This document shows positions 1 through 6,867 of a stretch of DNA of 24,142 bases, in pieces. This stretch comes from Pseudomonadota bacterium (GTDB lineage: Bacteria > Pseudomonadota > Alphaproteobacteria > Rhizobiales > Beijerinckiaceae): contig JAFAAP010000153.1 of assembly GCA_023426505.1 (NCBI GenBank), positions 1-24,142 of the forward strand. Direction: 5' to 3'. The notes below the pieces were generated by a model, which saw nothing but the letters and a program-made list of their open reading frames with translations, was not told where the DNA came from and searched no databases. The position numbers and the translations under genes were made by a program. Positions within the stretch are counted from its first letter, which is position 1; each line of letters begins with the position of its first letter.

Positions 1-1
1 C

Positions 2-193
2 CTCTACGACGTGGTGCTCGACATCGCCTGGAACCGCGGTCCCATCGTGCGGGGCCGCGGCAGCGCCATCTTCCTCCATCTCGCCCGCTCGGGGTTCACG
101 CCGACGGAAGGCTGCGTCGCCGTCGACCGGCGCATGATCCGCCGCCTGCTCGAGCGGATCGGCCCGAAGACCCGGATCGAGATCGTGGGGTGA
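2..193 (+). CDS. L,D-transpeptidase (YkuD family), C-terminal fragment
   Basis: The reading frame is open from the first bases of the window to a TGA at 191–193, so this is the last ~63 residues of a gene that starts upstream. It contains the His of the YkuD fold in IFLHLARSGF, followed by TEGCVAVDRRMIRRLL, which matches the family's active-site signature H-x(n)-S/T-x-GC-V with Cys as the nucleophile. It ends in the short strand typical of the fold (RIEIVG). Known for the family: periplasmic cross-linking of peptidoglycan at meso-diaminopimelate, or anchoring of proteins to it; the spacing here resembles the COG3786 subgroup. The N-terminal signal or other domains cannot be seen. It converges with the ABC-F gene, with 38 bases between the stops and no clear terminator. 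Confidence 0.8.
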   Translation, partial: LYDVVLDIAWNRGPIVRGRGSAIFLHLARSGFTPTEGCVAVDRRMIRRLLERIGPKTRIEIVG

Positions 194-231
194 CGGCTTT
201 TTCCGGCATTTCTTCAGTGCAGTAGCGCCGC

Positions 232-1752
<1,521 letters not shown>

Positions 1753-1805
1753 CTCATTGGTCTTGCGCGGAAATACCGTCGCGCGAAAGCGGAAACGTCC
1801 GTCTT

Positions 1806-1837
1806 TCCGCCGACCGCTTCGGGCGAAGCGCGGCGGA
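1806..1837 (-). promoter_or_regulatory. Hairpin 2 in the ABC-F 5' leader
   Basis: Perfect stems TCCGCCG/CGGCGGA (outer, 7 bp) and CGCTTC/GAAGCG (inner, 6 bp), separated by a 2-base bulge, with loop GCCC as read on the minus strand. It lies 53 bases upstream of the ABC-F start. No T-run follows on either strand, so it is not a standard terminator; a role in leader RNA folding is inference. Confidence 0.45.
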
Positions 1838-1883
1838 CGAGCCGTTCAGAGCTGACCAGAATGGGATGAGGACCGGGGGAGCC

Positions 1884-1922
1884 TTTTCAGCACCGGCGAA
1901 AGGCCGGTTGTGCGGCTGAAAA
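1884..1922 (-). promoter_or_regulatory. Hairpin 1 between the small ORF and the ABC-F gene
   Basis: TTTTCAGC at 1884–1891 pairs with GCTGAAAA at 1915–1922, and ACCGGC at 1892–1897 pairs with GCCGGT at 1903–1908 around loop GAAAG. Six bases (1909–1914) bulge on one side. That is 14 base pairs in all. The T's are on the 5' side and the A's on the 3' side of the stem on both strands, the reverse of an intrinsic terminator. It begins 20 bases after the stop of the small ORF on the minus strand. Confidence 0.5.
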
Positions 1923-1942
1923 TGCTGGAAGGAAACCCGTCG

Positions 1943-2029
1943 TCAGATCCGTTCGATGGCCGGCCCTGCAACAAGCTGCTGCAGGGCGTGCCAGGGGCCG
2001 AACATGCGTAGATGCATCGCTTCACACAT
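1943..2029 (-). CDS. Small ORF (28 aa), possible leader peptide of the ABC-F gene
   Basis: On the minus strand an ATG at 2029 is preceded by AGGAGGG (2034–2040), a near-perfect Shine-Dalgarno five bases upstream and by far the strongest in this part of the window. The ORF runs 28 codons to TGA at 1943. The peptide begins MCEAMHLRMFGPWHALQQL and ends GPAIERI; it has no signal peptide or membrane segment. I do not recognise it. It lies 79 bases after the stop of the LysR gene and 190 bases before the ABC-F start, same strand, with a candidate promoter at 2068–2096. Translation is inferred only from the strong ribosome-binding site. A leader peptide controlling the ABC-F gene is one reading; an independent small protein or a chance ORF are others. 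Confidence 0.45.
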   Translation of the reverse strand: MCEAMHLRMFGPWHALQQLVAGPAIERI

Positions 2030-2067
2030 GCAGCCCTCCTGTGGTTCGAACGTGGATCGATGGGCTA

Positions 2068-2096
2068 AGCTTAGCGGCGGTCGACGCGGGAGGCAA
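2068..2096 (-). promoter_or_regulatory. Candidate promoter for the small ORF/ABC-F leader, with palindrome
   Basis: Read on the minus strand: TTGCCT (2091–2096), a 17-base spacer, then TAAGCT (2068–2073). Both boxes are only partial matches to the sigma-70 consensus. The -10-like box lies inside GCTAAGCTTAGC (2064–2075), a perfect 12-bp palindrome that could be an operator. A start site near 2061 would give a short leader of about 30 bases before the small ORF. Confidence 0.3.
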
Positions 2097-2108
2097 CTCC
2101 TGACCCCG

Positions 2109-3011
2109 TCAGCTTCTTTCGCCCCTGGCCTTGATGAAGTCGACAAAGGCCCGCAGGGGCGCCGGCATGTGGCGGCGGCTCGGGTAGTAGAGGAACGGGC
2201 CGGAGAACTCCTGCGACCACTCCTCCAGCACCGGCCGCAACTTTCCGCTGGCGATGGCGGGCGCGAGAAAACCCTCGAAGGTGGCGAGAACGCCGAGCCC
2301 CTGGATCGCGGCGGCGATCTCCAGCTCGATGGAGTTGGCCACGAGCGGCCCCGTGGGGCTGATCTTCACGACCTCGCCGGCGCGCTCGAACTCCCAGGGC
2401 AGCATGACGCCGCTCGTGAAGCGGTGCCGGATGCAAGGGTGGTCGAGGAGATCGCGCGGATGGGCCGGTGTGCCGTGCGCCGCCAGATAGGCGGGCGAGG
2501 CGGCGGCCGCGAAGCGCTGCACGCGTGGGCCGATCGGCACCGCGATCATGTCCCGCTCCAGCCGCTCGTCGTAGCGGATGCCGGCGTCGAAGCCCGCCGC
2601 CAGCACGTCGATGAAGCTGTCGTCCGTGACAATCTCCAGGCTGATGCCCAGATGGGCGGTCAGGAACGGCCCGATGATGGGCGGCAGCACGAGGCGCGCG
2701 ACGGCTCCTGGAACGTTGAGGCGCAGCACCCCGATCGGGCTGTCCCGGAAGCTGTTGACCGCGTCGAGCGCCGCCGCGACCTCGGAAAGCGCGGGCGAGA
2801 GCCGTTCGAGCAGCTTCTGGCCCGCCTCGGTCGGCGTGACGCTCCTGGTGGTCCGGTTGAGGAGCCGAACGCCCAGCCGGGCCTCGAGCCGGCGCAGGGC
2901 CTCGCTCAGGGACGAGGCGGAGACGCCGCGGGTCCGGGCGGCGTTCCGGAAGCTGCGGGCGCGGGCGACCGCCGCGAAAGCCGAGAGATCGGCGAGATCC
3001 ACGTCCTGCAT
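2109..3011 (-). CDS. LysR family transcriptional regulator
   Basis: About 300 residues. The N-terminus has the LysR winged helix-turn-helix (LSAFAAVARARSFRNAA, then SASSLSEALRRLEARLGVRL and LNRTTRSVTPTEAG), followed by the periplasmic-binding-protein-like effector domain. This is the CrgA/DmlR-like subgroup by its RTTRSVTPTEAGQ wording. The start chosen is the ATG at 3011; the frame stays open to a TTG at 3026, but the family's usual N-terminus fits the ATG. It is transcribed away from the aldo/keto reductase, with about 115 bases between them, which suggests it regulates that gene and itself. The shared gap contains a near-palindrome CCAAAC–AGCCC–GTTTCGG (3023–3040) that could be a binding site. 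The effector is unknown. Confidence 0.88.
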   Translation of the reverse strand: MQDVDLADLSAFAAVARARSFRNAARTRGVSASSLSEALRRLEARLGVRLLNRTTRSVTPTEAGQKLLERLSPALSEVAAALDAVNSFRDSPIGVLRLNVPGAVARLVLPPIIGPFLTAHLGISLEIVTDDSFIDVLAAGFDAGIRYDERLERDMIAVPIGPRVQRFAAAASPAYLAAHGTPAHPRDLLDHPCIRHRFTSGVMLPWEFERAGEVVKISPTGPLVANSIELEIAAAIQGLGVLATFEGFLAPAIASGKLRPVLEEWSQEFSGPFLYYPSRRHMPAPLRAFVDFIKARGERS

Positions 3012-3125
3012 TGTTCGAAATTCCAAACAGCCCGTTTCGGTTATGCCGGATTATCGCACGGCCGCGAAGGCATCATCATGCCTGCATTCCGCTGCACGAT
3101 CCCCGCAGCGTCAGGAGACACCACC

Positions 3126-4127
3126 ATGAGACAACGTCAGTTGGGCAAGAGCGGCCCGCGCGTTTCCGCCTTCGGGCTCGGCTGCATGGGCATGTCGGGC
3201 ATGTACGGCCCGGCCGACCGCGCCGAGAGCATCGCCACCATCCATGCGGCGCTGGACGCCGGCATCACCCTTCTGGACACCGGCGACTTCTACGGCATGG
3301 GCCACAACGAGATGCTGATCGCCGAGGCCCTGAAGGGCCGGCGCGAGCAGGCGCTCGTCAGCGTCAAGTTCGGGGCCATGCGCGACCCGTCCGGCACCTG
3401 GATGGGCTACGACGCCCGTCCGAGCGCCGTGAAGAATTTTCTCGCCTATTCGCTCAAGCGCCTCGGGGTCGAGACCATCGACATCTACCGCCCGGCCCGC
3501 CTCGACCCGCAGGTGCCGATCGAGGACACGATCGGGGCCATCGCCGATATGGTGAAGGCGGGCTACGTGCGCCATATCGGCCTCTCCGAGGTCGGGGCCG
3601 AGACGATCCGCCGGGCCGCCGCCGTGCACCCGATCTGCGACCTGCAGATCGAGTATTCCCTGATCTCCCGCGGGATCGAGGACGAGATCCTGCCCGCCTG
3701 CCGGGAGCTCGGCATCGGCATCACGGCCTATGGCGTGCTCTCCCGCGGGCTGATCAGCGGGCACTGGCCGGACGGGAAGCCCGGAGCCGGGGACTTCCGG
3801 GCCCACAGCCCCCGCTTCCAGGAAGGAAACGTCGAGCGGAACCTGGCGCTCGTGGAGGCGCTGCGCCGGGTGGCCGAGGCGAAGGGCGTGACCGTGGCGC
3901 AGATCGCCATCGCCTGGGTGGCGACCCGCGGCGACGACATCGTCCCGCTGATCGGCGCACGCCGCCGCGACCGGCTGGAGGAGGCCCTCGCGGCTGCGGA
4001 TGTGACCCTGACGCCGGAGGACGTCGCGGCGATCGAGCGGGCCGTGCCGAAGGGCGCCGCCGCCGGAGACCGCTACCCGGCGGCCCAGATGGGGCAGCTC
4101 GACAGCGAGAGGCAGGCGACCGCCTAA
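3126..4127 (+). CDS. Aldo/keto reductase with non-canonical catalytic tetrad
   Basis: A 333-residue (alpha/beta)8 NADPH-dependent aldo/keto reductase of the AKR13/YghZ-like general type (starts MRQRQLGKSGPRVSAFGLGC; GYVRHIGLSE; C-terminal IPLIGARR-like VPLIGARRRDRLEEAL cofactor segment). ATG 3126 follows AGGAG at 3113–3117. Tetrad residues visible are Asp51 and Tyr56 (LLDTGDFYG) and Lys81 (VSVKFG). The catalytic His is normally in a Y-x-x-H-R-x-D-P motif; here the segment reads YRPARLDP, placing Ala124 at the His position. Substrate is unknown. It is divergent from a LysR gene, likely its regulator, and its stop is 7 bases from the stop of the converging second LysR gene. I recall relatives with the same YRPAR wording, so this is probably a subgroup trait and not a mutation, but that is from memory. 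Confidence 0.9.
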   Translation: MRQRQLGKSGPRVSAFGLGCMGMSGMYGPADRAESIATIHAALDAGITLLDTGDFYGMGHNEMLIAEALKGRREQALVSVKFGAMRDPSGTWMGYDARPSAVKNFLAYSLKRLGVETIDIYRPARLDPQVPIEDTIGAIADMVKAGYVRHIGLSEVGAETIRRAAAVHPICDLQIEYSLISRGIEDEILPACRELGIGITAYGVLSRGLISGHWPDGKPGAGDFRAHSPRFQEGNVERNLALVEALRRVAEAKGVTVAQIAIAWVATRGDDIVPLIGARRRDRLEEALAAADVTLTPEDVAAIERAVPKGAAAGDRYPAAQMGQLDSERQATA

Positions 4128-4134
4128 GCGCCCC

Positions 4135-5061
4135 CTACTCCGCGGCGGCCGTCGCGATGACGGACTTCATCCAGCGGAGCGCAGGCTCCTGCTGGCCCGC
4201 CTGCGACCAGAGCAGGGTGAGGTCCGAGCGCCGCACGGGAGTCATCCGCAGGAGCCTCAAGCTCGGATGGCTCCGCACCAGCACGGCCGCGGTGTGGTCG
4301 GGCAGCGACGCGATCAGGTCGGTCCCGGCCAGCACCTCGCCCAGACCCGCATAGCTCGACAGGAGCAGGGAGAAGTTCCGGCGCTTGCCGCTGCGGGCCA
4401 GGACCACGTCGAGATAATTCTGCATTACCGGCCAGGGGAGCGGATAGACCTGGGCCTGCGCGAGATACGCGGCCGTGTCGATGGTGGCGGGACCGTCGTA
4501 GAGCTTCGATTTCGGGCCGACCAGCACCACGAGCTCGTCCTCGCGCACCACCGCCGCCCCCACATTGTCGCTGGCGAGCGTGTGCCCGCCGACCGAGAGC
4601 ACGAAATCGACGCGACCGCCCGCGAGGTCGTTCTCGTAGCTGCGCCGCTCGAAGGGCTCGACCGCGAGCGTCATGCCGGGCGCCGCCTCGCGCATGGCCG
4701 CGACGATTCGCGGGACGAGGCTGAGGTCGAGGGCGCCGGGCGCCACGAGCCGGATGTTGCGGGTCGAGCGGGCGGGGTCGAAGGCCTCGTCGCCCGCCCG
4801 CGACGGGTCGAGTTGGAGGTCGAGGCTCGCGGTGAAGACCGCCAGAGAGCGTTCAAGCGCCGCCGCGCGGGGCGTCGGCACCATGAGGGCGCCGGTGCGC
4901 ACGAAGAGCGGGTCCCCGAAGGCGCGTCGCAGGCGGGCGAGCGCATGGCTTACGGCGGAGGGCGTGATGAAGAGCCGCTCGGCCGTGCGGGCGACGCTGC
5001 GCTCTTCGAGCATGCATCCCAGAACCTTCAGCAGGTTCAGGTCGAGCCGTCGCCAATCCAT
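4135..5061 (-). CDS. LysR family regulator, AmpR-like position next to beta-lactamase
   Basis: 308 residues. It opens MDWRRLDLNLLKVLGCMLEE with the helix-turn-helix TAERLFITPSAVSHALARLR and RRAFGDPLFVRT, the wording of the NodD/LinR-like LysR group, followed by a ligand-binding domain. The ATG at 5061 is preceded by a G-rich ribosome-binding site. The gene is transcribed divergently from the class A beta-lactamase, 108 bases between starts. This geometry is the classic one for AmpR-type control of a beta-lactamase; the intergenic T-N11-A dyad supports it. Whether it senses muropeptides like AmpR cannot be told; by sequence wording it is closer to NodD-like regulators than to AmpR itself. Confidence 0.9.
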   Translation of the reverse strand: MDWRRLDLNLLKVLGCMLEERSVARTAERLFITPSAVSHALARLRRAFGDPLFVRTGALMVPTPRAAALERSLAVFTASLDLQLDPSRAGDEAFDPARSTRNIRLVAPGALDLSLVPRIVAAMREAAPGMTLAVEPFERRSYENDLAGGRVDFVLSVGGHTLASDNVGAAVVREDELVVLVGPKSKLYDGPATIDTAAYLAQAQVYPLPWPVMQNYLDVVLARSGKRRNFSLLLSSYAGLGEVLAGTDLIASLPDHTAAVLVRSHPSLRLLRMTPVRRSDLTLLWSQAGQQEPALRWMKSVIATAAAE

Positions 5062-5071
5062 GCAAATCCCC

Positions 5072-5116
5072 CTGAATGCCGTTCAGCCGGAGCTGAAGAC
5101 ATGTCACTTCATTCAG
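5072..5116. promoter_or_regulatory. LysR-type operator region between regulator and beta-lactamase
   Basis: CTGAA–TGCCG–TTCAG at 5072–5086 is a dyad of the LysR-box form T-N11-A (T5073 to A5085). A further inverted half-site CATTCAG at 5110–5116 matches CTGAATG at 5072–5078. The first dyad is ten bases upstream of the regulator's start codon, so binding there could repress the regulator. The second half-site overlaps a possible -35 region of the beta-lactamase gene. Binding is inferred. Confidence 0.5.
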
Positions 5117-5138
5117 CATTCCGGCCCGGCTATAGCCG
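5108..5138 (+). promoter_or_regulatory. Candidate beta-lactamase promoter with 12-bp palindrome
   Basis: TATAGC (5131–5136) could be a -10 box, with a poor -35-like TTCATT 17 bases upstream (5108–5113) as expected for an activator-dependent promoter. The -10 lies in CGGCTATAGCCG (5127–5138), a perfect palindrome. Weak evidence. Confidence 0.25.
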
Positions 5139-5169
5139 AGTTGCCTCCGTAACGACAGGGCTCTTCATC

Positions 5170-6045
5170 ATGGCGACAGACAAGACGTTCCAGATCACCC
5201 GCCGGACGGCGCTCGCCGGCTCCCTGGTGGCGTTTACGGCCCTTGCCGGCCGGGCCGCCGCGCAGGATGTCAGGGCGCGCCTCGTGGACCTGGAGCGCCG
5301 GCACGGCGGCCGTCTCGGGGTCGCCATCCTCGACACGCAGACGGGCCGGCGGATCGAGCACCGGGCCGGGGAGCGCTTTGCGATGTGCAGCACGTTCAAG
5401 GCCCTCGCGGTCGCCCTCGTGCTCGCCCGGGTCGATCGCGGCGAGGAGCGCCTCGACCGCCGCGTGACCTTCGCGAAGGCCGATCTCGTGCGCTGGTCGC
5501 CCGTCACGGAAAAGCACGTCGGCACCGGCATGACCATGGCTCAGATCTGCGAGGCGGCGATCACCTTGAGCGACAACACCGCCGGCAACCTCATGCTCGA
5601 GAGCTTCGGCGGGCCTGCGGCCTTGACGGCTTATGCGCGCTCGCTCGGGGATTCCATGACGCGCCTCGACCGGATCGAGACCGCCCTGAACGAGGCGACG
5701 CCCGGCGATCCGCGCGACACCACCACGCCGGGCGCCATGCTCGGGACGATGCGCACGTTGCTTCTCGGCGAGGCGCTGTCGGGCCCATCGCGCGAGCAGC
5801 TCATCGCCTGGCTGGTCGCCAACAAGACCGGCGACAGGCGCATCCGCGCCGCGCTCCCCAGGGACTGGCGCGTCGGCGACAAGACCGGCACCGGCGACAA
5901 CGGCGCCGCCAACGACATCGCGATCCTCTGGCCGCCCGGCCGCGGCCCGATCCTGGTCGCCGCCTACTATGCCGAGGCCAAGGCGACGGACGAGCAGCGC
6001 AACGCGGTGTTGGCGGAGGTCGGGCGGATCGCCGCGACCCTGTAG
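5170..6045 (+). CDS. bla: Class A serine beta-lactamase, Tat-exported
   Basis: 291 residues. The N-terminus ITRRTALAGSLVAFTALAG…AAAQD is a twin-arginine signal peptide with cleavage near residue 31, so the enzyme acts in the periplasm. All class A motifs are present: S74-T-F-K77 (SxxK), S134-D-N136, E170-T-A-L-N174 (ExxLN, the deacylating Glu) and K238-T-G. The hydrolysis of beta-lactams is therefore well supported. Cys73 sits immediately before the active Ser, as in CTX-M and KPC, but the partner Cys after KTGT that marks KPC-type carbapenemases is absent (KTGTGDNG). ATG 5170 is preceded by AGGG at 5157–5160. A divergent LysR gene is the likely regulator. Probably an intrinsic chromosomal enzyme; no mobile element is nearby. 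Spectrum cannot be predicted from this. Confidence 0.93.
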   Translation: MATDKTFQITRRTALAGSLVAFTALAGRAAAQDVRARLVDLERRHGGRLGVAILDTQTGRRIEHRAGERFAMCSTFKALAVALVLARVDRGEERLDRRVTFAKADLVRWSPVTEKHVGTGMTMAQICEAAITLSDNTAGNLMLESFGGPAALTAYARSLGDSMTRLDRIETALNEATPGDPRDTTTPGAMLGTMRTLLLGEALSGPSREQLIAWLVANKTGDRRIRAALPRDWRVGDKTGTGDNGAANDIAILWPPGRGPILVAAYYAEAKATDEQRNAVLAEVGRIAATL

Positions 6046-6061
6046 GACGGCTGGGTCGGGA

Positions 6062-6742
6062 TCAAGCCTTCCGCGGCCGGGTCCCGAAGATCGCGCTCCC
6101 CACCCGCACATGAGTGGCACCGAGCTGGATCGCCTCGTCGAAATCGGCGCTCATGCCCATGGAGAGGGTCTTGAGGCCGTGGCGCTTAGCGATCTGGTTG
6201 AGCAGGGCGAAATGCGGCGAGGGCGGGTCCTCGGCCGGCGGGATGCACATCAGGCCCTCGATCTCGAGCCCGTAAGTCGTGCGGCAGGCTTCCAGGAAGG
6301 CGTCGACTTGCGCAGGCGCCACGCCGCCCTTCTGCGGCTCCTCGCCGGTGTTCACCTGGACCAGCAGGCGGGGCTTCCTGCCGGATTTCGCGATCTCCTT
6401 CGCCAGCGCCTCGGCGAGCGAGGGCCGGTCGAGGGTGTGGATCACGTCGAAGAGGGACACCGCCTCCTTGGCCTTGTTCGATTGCAGCGGCCCGATCAGG
6501 TGGAGCTCGACATCCGCGTAGCGCTCGCGCAGCGGCGGCCACTTGGTCTTGGCCTCCTGCACGTAATTTTCGCCGAAGACCCGCTGGCCCGCCGCCAGCA
6601 CGGGCTCGATGTCGTCCGCCGGAAAGGTCTTGGACACCGCCACCAGGGTAACGGAGGCGGGGTCGCGGTCGTAGTCGGACGCGGCGCGCCGGATGGCGGC
6701 GCGCACCTCGTTCAGGCCTTGGACCGGGTCGTGATCGCTCAT
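6062..6742 (-). CDS. yggS: YggS/PLPBP family pyridoxal-phosphate homeostasis protein
   Basis: 226 residues from the ATG at 6742, close to the E. coli length (about 234). It has the PLP-binding lysine strand LVAVSKTFP near the N-terminus, GENYVQEA, LHLIGPLQSNK, VNTGEEPQKGG, a SMGMSADFDEAI phosphate-binding loop and VRVGSAIFGTR at the C-terminus, all hallmarks of the family. It is a single-domain alanine-racemase-fold protein with no racemase C-terminal domain. Known role: binds PLP and buffers the vitamin B6 pool; no catalytic reaction established. The frame is open further upstream, but AAGAGG lies six bases before ATG 6742, deciding the start. It converges with the beta-lactamase gene and is divergent from leuS. 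Confidence 0.93.
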   Translation of the reverse strand: MSDHDPVQGLNEVRAAIRRAASDYDRDPASVTLVAVSKTFPADDIEPVLAAGQRVFGENYVQEAKTKWPPLRERYADVELHLIGPLQSNKAKEAVSLFDVIHTLDRPSLAEALAKEIAKSGRKPRLLVQVNTGEEPQKGGVAPAQVDAFLEACRTTYGLEIEGLMCIPPAEDPPSPHFALLNQIAKRHGLKTLSMGMSADFDEAIQLGATHVRVGSAIFGTRPRKA

Positions 6743-6779
6743 ATGCATCCTCTTGGGGGCCCTCACGCGCGCGAAGCCG

Positions 6780-6808
6780 TTGACCGCGCGGGAGAGCTGT
6801 GTCCTAGT
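6780..6808 (+). promoter_or_regulatory. Candidate promoter of leuS
   Basis: TTGACC (6780–6785), a 17-base spacer and CCTAGT (6803–6808). The -35 is a good match and the -10 poor. It lies in the 125-base yggS–leuS divergent gap and would give a leader of about 50 bases. Confidence 0.35.
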
Positions 6809-6867
6809 CCGCCGCAACCCGGCGGCGCAAGCCGCTTCGACTTTTAGCTGACGGATAGTGACGAAAA

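Noticed and set aside
1884..1922. Reading hairpin 1 as an intrinsic terminator.
   Set aside because: The T's precede and the A's follow the stem on both strands, and the sequence after it is GC-rich.
1956..3125. A long open frame running into the aldo/keto reductase and antisense to the LysR gene.
   Set aside because: The part before ATG 3126 is the antisense of the LysR coding sequence and has no family similarity. It is open only because of high GC; the ribosome-binding site at 3113–3117 fixes the true start.
4267..5169. An open frame extending the beta-lactamase N-terminally by about 300 codons.
   Set aside because: It is antisense to the second LysR gene and the Tat signal starts at 5170.
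5170..6045. Calling the beta-lactamase a carbapenemase because of the Cys before the active Ser.
   Set aside because: The disulfide partner expected after the KTG motif is missing; the single Cys also occurs in CTX-M-type enzymes.
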